DNA of 64,000 bases from Girardinichthys multiradiatus (Eukaryota; Chordata; Actinopteri; Cyprinodontiformes; Goodeidae), in the NCBI RefSeq assembly GCF_021462225.1, contig NC_061815.1, forward strand, positions 46,597,986-46,661,985, given 5' to 3'. Numbering within the stretch: the stretch's first letter is position 1; each line of letters starts with the position of its first letter. The translations under genes and the position numbers were made by a program. A model generated the notes under the pieces. That model was given only the letters and a program-made list of their open reading frames with translations, was not told where the DNA came from and did no database searches. Below are positions 34,831 through 45,531 of the stretch, piece after piece.

Positions 34831-36189
34831 AGTGAAGTACAGTATCCTTTTTTATAATTTGGTTTTATGTATCAAATACCATTTGGTCTTATCGGTTGTG
34901 ACTGTGCGCTGTGACAGATTAATTATTTAAAAGACAGTGACACATTTATTAATTATCAATTTTAAACTCATTCCAGTAAATACCATAGTCCAGATGTCAA
35001 CACATAAATTAAACAAGCATTACATTTTTAAAAACAAATGAGAAGGACTTTTTGTGTTCATATTACATAGTATCGTAATATAAACACTTTCTTGCCTTTC
35101 TACTTCAAAAAATCTGTTTTCATTTCAACTCTTATCAATGTGTTGTTCTTGCTGCGAACCATGGAGCCATAATCAATTAAAGCAGCTCTAAATCTGCATT
35201 CTTTGATCTGCAGCGGTAGTGCTGTGGTGGAATTGCTGGATTTGTGACTAGCATACAGACTGATGTACGGTGAAGATTGTTTCTGTTACACACTGAGCAG
35301 ACACAGTATTTATTGCCTGGCACTTTGTGTGTCTGCTTTTGTGTTGAATTAAGAAAAGACACGGTTGCTAGGGCTGTGAGAGTCATTTTGAAAAGCAATG
35401 TGGCAGCCTCTTAAAGCAAAATTAATAAAAAAATGCTAAAAGGCTCAGATGAATTCATCTGTGGGCTTGTTACCATGAGAAACCCCTTTCATAAGCCTGT
35501 TGTCATCTGACCTATTGTTACTGTGGAAATAGGCACAAAAAGGAATTAAACAGAACATTTCACAATTATGAGGCCCTGTGCAAATGAGAAATGAGCTTTT
35601 ATTTTTTTTTCTCAAAGATTAACTGGCACTGACTATAACCCCTGAGAAATGACAAGGTGTATCATGTTTTCTTTAACAAGTTGCTGGAGGGTTTTCATCT
35701 GTCAGCATCTGAGCATCATTTACTGACCGGCACAAAGGGATTACATTTGTTTGGATAGTTTGCTACGTCTGCCTACTGCGTGAATATAACGTCTCCACAT
35801 CCCTGGTAATAGCCAGGTTTCAGTTATATAAAAAAAAGTGACCAAGATAATTTATTCCATAATTTGTTTCACCTTTAATTTGATGTATAACCTGCATAAC
35901 TTAACAGAAAATCAAAATGAAATCTTAAGGTGCAACCCAGTCCAAAATGATCATATGTTGTATTGATGTATTTTCATATAAACAGTAGTACTATGAACTG
36001 TGTTAAAGTAATTGAATAAAATGTTAAAAACTGCCATGAACTTAAAAGCTGTGGATGTAAAGAAAAAAAAGGTAAGTTTTAAAAATGTACAAATATGTGG
36101 TTAAAACTTTCACTACTGTTGAAAAACGTTTTGTCACATGTGGTTTTATTTTATAAAGCTGATGGTTGTAAAAGGTAGTAAATGGTAAA
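34831..36189. other. Anonymous A/T-rich sequence
   Basis: No supported feature. Confidence 0.5.
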
Positions 36190-36440
36190 ATGTCCGACCT
36201 TATATAAAGCCTTTTTATATAGCTACCACTCAAAGAGCTTTACACTAGAGCCACATTCATCCACCGGCACTTAGAAACGTGCACACAATCATAGACTGAT
36301 AAGCAGATCCGTAGGCAAATTGAGGTTAAGTGCCTTGCACAGAGACACATCGACATGTGGCAGGAGGAAGCTGGATTTAAACCCACAACTTTGGATTGCA
36401 AGATGACTACTCTTCCCACTGAGCCACAGTCGCCTCGTAG
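36190..36440 (-). mobile_element. tRNA-derived SINE (teleost type)
   Basis: Minus strand: an A-box-like CTGTGGCTCAGTGGGAAG (36412-36429), a B-box-like GGGTTTAAATCCAG (36371-36384), then a body containing GTGCAAGGCACTTAACC. The tail is CTCTTTGAGTGGTAGCTATAT and AAAAAGGC, like the conserved 3' region of several fish SINEs. Confidence 0.7.
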
Positions 36441-36517
36441 AAACTCCTACATCGAGTAATTTGAAGTACTTTTTACTTCTACTTATTTAAAACTATATTA
36501 ATATAGTGCTTGTCTTA

Positions 36518-36598
36518 TGTAACCAGGGTAATTTTTCCCATTTCCCTTTGAAATTTCCCCATTTCTATTATATTAACTTTTTATTATTAATTTGAGTA
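36518..36598 (+). repeat. Gypsy 5' LTR remnant
   Basis: The 81 bp are nearly identical to 42364-42444. Similarity stops sharply at GAGTAT, exactly where inverted gag begins. Confidence 0.85.
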
Positions 36599-37383
36599 TC
36601 TTTCAATAGCAGATCCACTCCTGAACGCCAGGTCTTGTAATCAGCTTCATGTGTTAGTCTAGGTATTTGTCCGGAAAACACTCTGAGCCTCTGTAGATGG
36701 TAAGCACTTTCCTCAGTCTTCACAATATGTTCCACTACGTAATGCTGGACTTCAGGTGGTTGAATGTCCTCATTATCAAGGAATGGTTTCAGTCGTGAGG
36801 TGGGTCGTCGCTCAATTCCTGGTCTGGAAACTGTGGGATCGGAAGCAGTGGCAGTTGACAGAGCTGGCTCCTCCTTCATAGTTGGCCCTGAGGCCGTTAG
36901 GGCCTCAAGGTTCTCATCATGTTCCTCCGTCTTGGTAGTAGAGCGAAGTTCAGCAACTGACTGTCCAATCTGAGTCATCGTGGTCTTTAACACCTCTGCA
37001 AAGTCCATGCCAGACAGCTTTGCGATTTGCTGCAGCTCAAATAAATAAGAATGAGTTTTTCTCTGTGTAACATGTTCTGCATACAAAACAGATAAATCAG
37101 AAATGAGAAATGTTTCTGTCTTCTCAGAAGAGTTTAACGAGTATGGTAGAAGATGACGCAATTCAGTTACCGCAGCACTGCTGTTAAATTCGACCACAAG
37201 CTGCTCCTCAAACTCAGAATCTGCCTTAGAAATTGTTTCACATCTAGTCATTTTACCATATTGGTTCAAAGAGTCAATTACTTCCTCTTTACCATCTGTA
37301 TCTGATATGCCTTCAACCAAAGGTAATTTACAGCGAGTAGGCTGAAAAAGGGGCCAACGTAGTAAAACCCCAACAGTCCACAC
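36599..37383 (-). pseudogene. Gypsy gag segment, inverted
   Basis: The 271-codon minus-strand frame (36568-37383, its last residues read from LTR) looks like a Gag matrix-to-capsid segment. It has a Leu-rich middle (SYLFELQQIAKLSGMDFAEV) and a Pro/Glu/Thr-rich spacer. LRVFSGQIP and DYKTWRSGVDLLLKD near the C-terminus resemble the PNMA/Gypsy capsid start. The rest of capsid is missing. Pol and the zinc knuckle lie on the opposite strand, so this block was inverted after insertion or during reverse transcription. The frame itself has no stop, which suggests the inversion is not very old. Confidence 0.75.
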
Positions 37384-37398
37384 AAGCCCATAGTAAAT

Positions 37399-37455
37399 CT
37401 GGGTATTGTTTCAGGTGTGGTGAAGACCGTCATATTAGGTCACAATGTAATAATG
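37399..37455 (+). pseudogene. Gag zinc knuckle remnant
   Basis: YCFRCGEDRHIRSQC (37404-37448) fits CX2CX4HX4C of a nucleocapsid. It lies on the plus strand immediately after the inverted block. Confidence 0.85.
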
Positions 37456-37544
37456 AACCAAATGTGCACACCCTGCACATAAACTGTTCTGAGCCTTACC
37501 TTCAAAACCAGCCGCCACAGAGACATTTTCTTCCCCCAAGCTGT

Positions 37545-37752
37545 TTCTCTGCTGAACATTCAATAGAGTACAAAACAACAGCATACCAATGTTGCAAATG
37601 CACCTTTTTATTTATATATTTATATATTTGTATATTGTACATTGTAAATATTTATATTCTGTCACGCTAAAAACAAAACCAAAGAGCAAAGTGTACCAGA
37701 GTCTAATTCCTTGTTTGCATGTACAGACTTGGCAATAAAGCTGATTCTGTGG
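37545..37752 (+). mobile_element. LINE 3' tail inserted in the Gypsy element
   Basis: It contains TGCACCTTTTTATTTATAT, GTCACGCTAAA and ends TTGGCAATAAAGCTGATTCTG, the same tail type that is seen in reverse at 44401-44480. No coding part. Confidence 0.7.
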
Positions 37753-37954
37753 TTGCCGATAAAAAGAAACAGTTTGCCCAGCGACAGCAGAACTTCACCT
37801 GTCAGAAGAAGTTAAACTAGGCACGGTTCCTGTTGCGGGACAAACAGGGACCAGAAGGGGCTAAACCAGTCCCACTATTAATGAAAAGACTGTTAAGTGT
37901 GCAAGAATGCAAGCCCAGCCTAAAAAACTACCAACTAATCAACTACCAAAAGGC

Positions 37955-38735
37955 CTGATTAGATCAAAGTGTCTGCACTTGTTGACATTTCCGGACGTGT
38001 GTTTAACTGCCTTTTAGACACTGGTTCACAGGTGACAACTATTCCAGTTTCTTTCTACATTAAAAATTTGAGTGACCAACCAGTAATGCCCTTGGATGAT
38101 TTGTTACAGGTTGAAGGTGCTGCAGGCCAGTTTGTTCCATATTTGGGATACGTGGAGCTGGTCATAACATTTCCTGAAGACTTCATGGGGGTAAGCACCG
38201 AGGTACCAACTCTTGCTCTTGTGGTCCCAGATGCTAGTCCTGATTGGCCATCTAATGTACTTATTGGCATGAACACTCTGGAGCCATTGTATGAACAACA
38301 CTGGGCAATGATCATGCCAATTTCCAGCCCTTTGCTCAAGGGTATCGAGTGGTCTCGAAGCTGTTACAGTTAAAACAGCATCAAAATAAATCGGGCAATG
38401 TAGGAACTGGCAGGCTGCTAAGCACCACTCCAGTCCTTATTACAGCTGCCCAGACCATCATCCTGGAGGGTTCTGCTAGAATTAACCCTCCATCTGCACA
38501 TAAGTGGGCCATTATTGAACACCCCAGTTCACCTTTGCCAGGGGGTTTGTGTGTCCAAACCTGTTTAATCACACTGCCACAGCATTTACCATATAAAATC
38601 CCTGTTGTCATGAAAAATGACATAGAACAAGATGTGTCTATTCCGCCTTTGACCATTATTGGAGACATTGGGTCAGCATCTACCATTTTGTCAGATTACT
38701 TCTCAAACAGCTCAACAGACCACTCTGGAGTTTAA
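37955..38735 (+). pseudogene. Gypsy protease region
   Basis: Frame 37969-38373 carries LLDTGSQVTTIP (active-site Asp codon at 38017), and VLIGMNTLEPLY near its end, as in retropepsins. The frame then shifts to 38349-38735, which has a linker without a known motif. The first Met at 37969 is internal to the polyprotein. The frame break separates protease from RT. Confidence 0.85.
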
Positions 38736-39780
38736 CTTTGGAGACTCTCCCATTCCACTTGAGTGGAAAGAACATATTGTTAACAAATTGAACAGCATGC
38801 CTGAAGTATTCTCTCATTATGATATGGATTTTGGCTGTACAGATGCAGTTAAACATACCATCAAACTTCATGATGAAACTCCTTTTAAACACAGAGCAAG
38901 GCCAATTCATGCCCAAGATCTGGAGGCAGTCCGAGACCATCTAAGGGACTTACTTGAAGCTGGTGTCATAAGAGAATCCAGCTCACCATTCTCATCTCCA
39001 ATAGTGGTTGTTCGAAAACGTAACGGCACTATTCGACTATGCATTGACTACAGAAAACTTAATTTTCAAACTATCAAAGATGCATATGCCCTTCCTAATT
39101 TTGAGGAATTATTCTCTGCTTTGACCGGGTCCAAGTATTCACTGTGTTGGACTTAAAATCTGGATATTATCAGATAGAGATGGCAGAAGAAGATAAAGCT
39201 AAAACAGCTTTTGTAACACCTCTTGGATTTTGGGAGTGGAACAGAATGCCACAAGGAATCACCAATGCACCCAGCACGTTTCAGCGGTTATTGGAGAGAT
39301 GCATGGGAGATCTGCATCTTAAAGAAGTCCTTGTCTTCCTTGATGACATCATAATATTTTCTGCCACTCTGGAAGATAATGAGGAACGGTTGCTGCGTGT
39401 GCTCTCCCAGTTAAAGCAGTTTGGACTAAAGCTATCACCAGAGAAATGTTTTTCAGTCTTCTGTTCGTTATTTAGGACATGCTGTCTCTGAAAAAGGAGT
39501 TGAAACAGATTCAGAAAATATTGAACCTTTAAAATCCTGGCTAGTTCCCCGCAACCTTAAAGAGTTGTGATCATTTCTGGGTTTTGCTGGATATTACCGA
39601 AGATTTATTAAAGACTATGCTGCTATCATCAAACCACTCAACGAGCTAACCCGTGGTTATGCTCCTGCACGTTGTCCTGCCAAGGTAAAGAAACTAGAAG
39701 AAAAGCACTCTGATCCAAAACAATCCTTTGGAGAAAAATGGACCAGCAACCAGCAGATTGCCTTTGAAACAATCATCTCC
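38659..39780 (+). pseudogene. Gypsy reverse transcriptase
   Basis: 38659-39156 gives RARPIHAQDLEAVRDHL, GVIRESSSPFSSPIVVVRK and RLCIDYRKLN. After a frameshift, 39144-39491 gives LDLKSGYYQIEM, NAPSTFQRLLE and the catalytic VFLDDIIIFS (39335-39346). After another shift, translation continues with SFLGFAGYYRRFIKDYA, preceded by an in-frame TGA near 39567. All core motifs are visible, but at least two frame changes and stops (for example TAG at 39781) kill it. Confidence 0.9.
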
Positions 39781-39783
39781 TAG

Positions 39784-40446
39784 TTGACAACAGCACCTGT
39801 TCTTGGATTTGCCAATCCACAGCTGCCATATATTTTACACACATATGCGAGCATCTCTAGCTTAGGAGCAGTTCTGTACCAAGAGCAGGAGGGCAAGCTG
39901 CGTGTCATTGCTTATGCTAGTCGAGGCCTGTCTGTTAGTGAATCGAAGTATCCAGCTCATAAACTGGAGTTTCTGGCTCTGAAGTAGAGTGTTACTGGAA
40001 AGTTCCATGATTATCTCTATGTAACTAACTTTACAGTTGTTACAGATAGCAACCCTCTTACATATGTTCTTACTTCAGCCAAGCTAGATGCTACAGGTCA
40101 TCTGTGGTTACCAGCACTGTCAACCTATGCATTCAAAATGCAATACCGGGCTGGCAAACAGAATTTTGATGCTGATGCTCTGTCTCAACGCTTACATGAA
40201 GATGCTACTAATGACCATCCCTGCAGAGAGTGGGAGCTCATTCACAATCTGACCAATCAGCTCTGTGATAATGTGAAAATAGATGACATCTCTGAAATTG
40301 TAGATGCCATCTGTCAAAGCTGTTTAATAAGGACACATCATCAAACTGCACCCAGTCAAGCTACTGTCACACTGGTTGAGTATCTGTCTGTGTTAATTCC
40401 ATTCCAGACAGCTTCATCAACAAAGAGTTGCATGGCTTGCCTCTGA
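39784..40446 (+). pseudogene. Gypsy RNase H region
   Basis: 39784-39987 gives PVLGFANPQLPYILHTYAS and SSLGAVLYQEQEGKLRVIAY, then SESKYPAHKLEFLALK before a TAG. VVTDSNPLTYVL follows in the same frame. 40138-40446 adds YRAGKQNFDADALSQR. The first catalytic Asp (usually HTDAS) reads HTYAS here, so catalysis would be lost even without the stop. Confidence 0.85.
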
Positions 40447-40585
40447 TTCCCTCGCTATCTCGCACTGATCAGAGGAATAACAAGAGGAGCAACAAGCTGA
40501 TCCTGCTGTTCGTGAGGTCATTCACCAGCTGGAGACTGGTGAGAAGGTCCTTCAATCAGTTCGTAAGGAGCTGCCTGATCTTCCC

Positions 40586-41149
40586 TTGCTCCCGAGAGAG
40601 TGGAACAGGTTAGAGTTGGTGGATGGAATTCTGTATCGGAGAAGACAAGAAGGAGATAGACTCACCCGGCAGATGGTACTACCACCCAATTTACGACCAA
40701 CTGTTCTGAAGAGCTTGCACCATGATATGGGGCACATGGGCATTGCGAGAACAATAGATATGGTCCGCCAGCGCTTCTTTTGGCCCAAGATGACAACTGA
40801 GGTGGAAACCACTATCAAAATCTGTGGTCGTTGTGTAAGGCGCAAGGCTTAAATGGAAAAAGTCATTCCATTGATAAATATTCAAACAAATCGGCCACTT
40901 GAACTGTTATGTATGGACTTTTTAACCATTGAACCTGATAGCCACACGATGGACATTCTTGTTCTTACAGATCATTTTACCAAATTTGCAGTTGCTATTC
41001 CTACCCCCAACCAGAAAGCAAAGACTGTGGCAAAGTACCTCTGGAATGAGTTCATGGTGTATTATGGAATTCCAGAGTGTATACACTCCGAACAGGGTAC
41101 CAATTTTGAGTGTAACTCATTAAAGAGCTCTGTGAAGTTGTTGGAATAA
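40586..41149 (+). pseudogene. Gypsy integrase, zinc-binding and core domains
   Basis: 40586-40852 carries the HHCC domain (HHDMGHMGIARTIDMVRQRF, CGRCVRRKA) and ends at a TAA. 40853-41149 carries the core: LLCMDFLTIEP (first Asp), TDHFTKFAVAIP and YYGIPECIHSEQGTNFE. The second catalytic Asp reads Glu (HSEQG). The frame is lost before the DDE glutamate region. Confidence 0.88.
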
Positions 41150-41205
41150 AGAAGACTCGAACTACTCTGTACCACCCACGGGGAAATCCGGTCAAGCGAG
41201 GTGAG

Positions 41206-42162
41206 GTGACAGGGTTCACACCCTATGAACCTTTGTTTGGTCGGTGTCGTCGTCTCGCTGTTGACTTGGCTTGTGGATTACCTGTCAAAGAACCACCATC
41301 CATTTCTCATTCAGAATATGTCAAGAATCTGCGGAGAAGCCTACAAGAAAGTTACAAATTGGCTTCTGAGAATGCCCTCAAGTCAGCTGCAAAGAATAAA
41401 CTTCGTTTTGATCAGAAAATCACACCTTGCAGCTTGGAAATCTGAGATCGAGTGCTAGTTTGCAACGTCCGTCTGCGGGGTAAGCATAAGCTGGCATATT
41501 AATGGGAACAAGAAGTGTATAAACTTGTTGACCGTGCTCGAAATCTACCAGTTTACACTGTACAATCTGAAAGCCAAGAGGGGCCAACTCGTAAATTACA
41601 TCGAGACCTATTGCTCCCTTGTGGGTTCCTGCCAGGTTGCTCTAAAGAAGAGCCCTCCATTACCACATCAGCCCAACGACTAACGACTCGCAGCCAGTGT
41701 GGTCACCACTCTAACATTTCTGTTATTCAGGAGGAGCAGGAGGCTGAATCTATTCCGGAGATTTCCATCCAACTTCCAATCCGATTAAGTGTTAATAAAA
41801 TGAGACAATCTAAGCCATCACCTGAGTCCTTTGTTTTTTTGGAGCTTACTTCATCCTTGGTTCAAAGTGATGCTGATGCTCCTGACCCTTCCTTACCTCT
41901 CATTCAGAGCACAGATCTTGAGACCGGAGAGGTTCCAGTGGAAACACTCGAATCCAAAGAACTCCCTAAACCACATGTACCTGAGCCTATTGATGTACAT
42001 ATGGAAGAAGGAGTACTTTCCAGAGTACCCGAAGAAAACTTGTGTGAAGTACAGGAACCGGAAGCTAAGGATCGTGTGACAATTCAATCTGGGTCATCTA
42101 TGGGTTCTGCTGATGCCAGTTCACCTCATAATTCAGTTGAGGCCGAAATATTACCCAGGTGA
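41206..42162 (+). pseudogene. Gypsy integrase C-terminus
   Basis: 41206-41445 has FTPYEPLFGRCRRLAVD, typical of the region after the catalytic Glu. 41515-42162 (215 codons) starts YKLVDRARNLPVYTVQSE and has RKLHRDLLLPCGFLPG, typical of the GPY/F-type C-terminus. An acidic, Pro/Ser-rich tail follows with no chromodomain. A TGA separates the two frames. Confidence 0.8.
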
Positions 42163-42349
42163 TCTGATCGACAATGCCAACCTCCTAGCCGCCTAACTTA
42201 TCCTGTCTTGGGTAACCCACTCATTTCAGTTGTTCAGACTCTATTGCATAGTTTAGTGAATGTTTATACTGTGGCTTTCAATCAAGTTTCTAATGTAAAT
42301 AGCTAGAAAAGGTGAATTTTATTAACCGTGCAACAGGACGTGCAGTAAT

Positions 42350-42363
42350 TACAGAGAGGAGGA
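42350..42363 (+). promoter_or_regulatory. Polypurine tract of the Gypsy element
   Basis: ACAGAGAGGAGGA immediately precedes the TGTAACC of the 3' LTR, the expected plus-strand primer position. Confidence 0.7.
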
Positions 42364-42810
42364 TGTAACCAGGGTAATTTTTTCCATTTCCCTTTGAAAT
42401 TTCCCCAGTTCTATTATATTAACTTTTTATTATTAATTTGAGTATTTTTTTCTTCTTTACCATTTTATTTTTGTGGTTGAAATTAGGTTCCCCAAAATTT
42501 TATTTTCTTAAAGAATACTTTGTTCTCTTATTAGGTTCCCCAAAATTTTATTTTCTTAAAGAATACTTTTTTCTCTTATGTTATTAATTTAAAGATTTAT
42601 ATAAAAAAAAAAAGGTCTCAGGGTTATTTATTATTAGGTCTGTTTTTAAATTTCGCACTATATTGTTGTCAGTGTGTGTTTAAAAGGTACCACTTCCCTC
42701 CAGTAGCCAAACCCAGAATCTTCTGATTTAGCTTCATTATTAATTAACTCATATAAATCACAAGTTCATGATCTCTGAACTCCTGTTTGCTGGGTTAGCC
42801 TCACAGTGTT
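42364..42810 (+). repeat. Gypsy 3' LTR with internal tandem duplication
   Basis: It begins TGTAACCAGGGTAATTTT. A unit of about 48 bp starting TTAGGTTCCCCAAAATTTT is repeated in tandem at about 42484-42580. The end near 42810 is a guess. No matching terminus or duplication was found. Confidence 0.6.
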
Positions 42811-44400
42811 TAAAAATAATTTAGTTTATATATATAAATATATATATAAAGAGAAAAAACTGAAAATTGGCATGTGCATACATAAGGCTGGTGAAGGAGC
42901 TGAGAACACCCCTGACCATCTTTTTTCTTTTACCTGGGACTGACAGACTGGCAAAGGTTCAAGGGGGGACATAGTTTGAATGTAGGTATCGCCTTCCTAA
43001 CAATATCAGATGTTTTATGGTATATTTAGTGCATTACAAATTTATATATTGATATATTTTAGGAAAGCTTTACCATTGCCTTTGATGTAAGATGTGACTA
43101 AGAGAATGTCAGGAAAAACCTACAAGAACAGCTGTACATTTGGGCGTTTAATCAGAGGAACTTTGATTCAACATGAGTTTAAATTTAGATGTTAATTCAG
43201 AACACCCCAGCAATAGCAAGAGGTTTTGCATATTTATGCATTCACATTATTTTTTAGCTTGTGTCTTTATATTTTTTTTCTCTAAAAGAGAAAATGTTTT
43301 TCCAATTCAGTGAATAGGTCACATTAAAAGGGGGGAAATTTTAATTTATTTAGTTTTAGTCTATTTTTTTGTTGCAAAAACCTCACATTTTAATAGTGGT
43401 CTGCAGACATTTTCCTCCACCTTACATACATTACTTCAAGCAATCTTTTTCTCTAAAGTAAAACATGTTAGAGCTGTGTATGCTTTCATTACTGTGCAGT
43501 GCATGCAAAATTTAAGAACCTAGTTTTCTTTTCAAAAATTATAATAATCAGCATCAAACAACTTTGGAGAGGCAGGAAAAAGTATGGCTTGTTTCAAATC
43601 AACCAGATTCACGTTCAGTCAGACACTGTTGCAGGAGGACATTGTTGCATATTTAACGAATGCTGAAGGCTCACAGTCTTCAAAGCAAAGTGAAGTAATC
43701 CATTATGTTCCTCTGACAGATAAAATGAAAAGCTTCTCTGCTACCACGAGGAGGGGTCTCTTTTGTTCTTACCTTGATCTGTCAGCAGAGCACAATTCAG
43801 GACTTGTTGCTCTATTCTTAATCATTTGCATTTTTCCACTGCAGAACTGCATTTAATTATTACACAGAAAGGCCATTTACAGAGATAATTAGAGGGGAAC
43901 CAAAATCAGCAAAACACCAAAATTTCATAATTAAACACTAAAACTAAAGCTCTACAAACTTTTTTTCACTCACCATAGATTTGTCTTAAAGATGGAAATA
44001 AAACACTGTTAAATATTTTTCGTTACTTTAATTAGAAGCTTTAATTGGTCTTTTAAGGGAAAAAGTAAATAATAAGCTTCTGTAAAGCACAACTTTGGAG
44101 TTCACAGCTGCAAAATATTCAACTCATGACAGTAACTTGGAGACAATTGTTTCACTGTCTGCAGTGAGGGTTTAGGATTAATCAAATAAATATGACATGA
44201 TGCTTGTCGATTCAACATTTCCTCCACTCTGTTCCTACTATGGGTACATGACAAATTGACAGGATGAGTTTTGTTACATTAAGCATTCCCCTATGACTTA
44301 GTATATATTGTCATTCAGAAGCCTGCAAAACAAAAGGTGAGCCCTCAAAAACAACAACTAAAAACACAACAAGGTTTATTTCATGTTGAGTGAAGATGCA
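42811..44400. other. Anonymous A/T-rich sequence
   Basis: A 90-codon plus-strand frame (43584-43856) has no recognisable domain and no supporting context, so I do not call it a gene. Confidence 0.45.
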
Positions 44401-44590
44401 AATCAGAATCAGAATCAGAATCAGAATCAGAAAAGCTTTATTGCCAAGTACGTTTTTGGACATACAAGGAATTTGTTTTGGCGTAGTCGGTGCAATACAG
44501 TACAAATTAAACAGTACAAACATATCTACAATATAATATAAATATAAGTGCACAGTTTTAAGTGAGTGAGAATACAAATTACATTAGAAA
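44401..44590 (-). mobile_element. LINE 3' tail with TTCTGA tandem repeats
   Basis: On the minus strand it ends TTGGCAATAAAGCTTTTCTGA followed by about five TTCTGA units. The upstream body includes CCTTGTATGTCCAAAAACG. It is the same tail type as 37545-37752. Confidence 0.7.
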
Positions 44591-44763
44591 TTTGAGAAAT
44601 TGCAATCAGGGCTGAATCGTTTTATTGCTGCTACTGTACTACGGGCCAATTGTGCACTGTTTTCAGAATTAGAATCAGAATTAACCAAGATTGTGTGCAA
44701 AAAACAAAAAATTTCAATTAGGTTTCATGTATTCACAGCACACAAACATTAGGTATTAATATA

Positions 44764-44965
44764 CAGACCCAATAAATTTGAATATTGTCAAAAAGTTCAT
44801 TTATTTTAGTAATTTAGCTCATATGTAAAACACATTATATAGATTAACTGCACACAAACTGATGTTTTGAAGTCTTTATTTCTGTTATGAGATTTTTCTG
44901 CTTACGACTACTGAAAACATGACAAGATTAGAATATTACATCGGAACAATAAAAAAAACTTTAAA
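44764..44965. repeat. Tc1-type terminal repeat fragment
   Basis: It starts after TA with CAGACCCAATAAATTTGAAT and contains GTCTTTATTTCTGTTATGAG and TTAGAATATTACATCGGAAC, like the long terminal repeat of another fish Tc1 family. No transposase follows. Confidence 0.5.
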
Positions 44966-45531
44966 TAGAGAAATGTTGGCATTTTGAGAGGTATGTTTTA
45001 GAAATGCTTAAAGGTTATTTTCAAAAAATGTTCTTAATCTGCCCCTCATTGAACCGCCATCTTAACGTGGTGGAGGGGTTTGAGTGCTTGAATGATCCTA
45101 GGGGCTATGTTGTCTGGGGCTTAAATGCGCGGGAGACGGGTCAGACAAAGAGCGGTTTAAGACGCCTTCATGATAACCACAGAATTGGGGCTCATGACAT
45201 TGCCTGCATGGCGGAACCGGGGTCCCACCCTGGAGCCAGGCCTGAGGTCGGGACTCGTCAGAGAGCGCCTGTGGCAGGGTTGCTCCTCGCGGGACCTGGC
45301 CGGGCCAAGCCTGAACGAGGGACGCAAGGCCATCCCCCCGGTGGGCCCACCACCTGCAGGGGGAACCATGAGGGACTGGTGCAAAGAGGATCAGGCAGCG
45401 GACGAAGGTGGAGACCTCGACGGCCCGTTCTCCAGATGCTTAAGCTGGCTCTAGGGATGTGAAATTTCACCTCGCTGAGGGGTGAGAAGCCTGAGCCAGT
45501 GCGGGAGGTCGAGAGATATCGACTAGATATA

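Larger units (their letters stand above)
36518..42810 (+). mobile_element. Gypsy-type LTR retrotransposon, rearranged
   Basis: The remnant of the 5' LTR (36518-36598) and the start of the 3' LTR (42364 onward) share TGTAACCAGGGTAATTTTT and about 80 bp in all. Between them on the plus strand lie a zinc knuckle, protease, RT, RNase H and integrase in Gypsy order. The gag N-terminal block (36599-37383) lies inverted. Multiple stops and frame changes inactivate pol. A LINE tail is inserted at about 37545. The right LTR boundary and target duplication were not resolved. Confidence 0.88.

Noticed and set aside
43584..43856. 90-codon plus-strand frame as a small gene
   Set aside because: No domain, no promoter or neighbouring exon, and a length expected by chance in this window.
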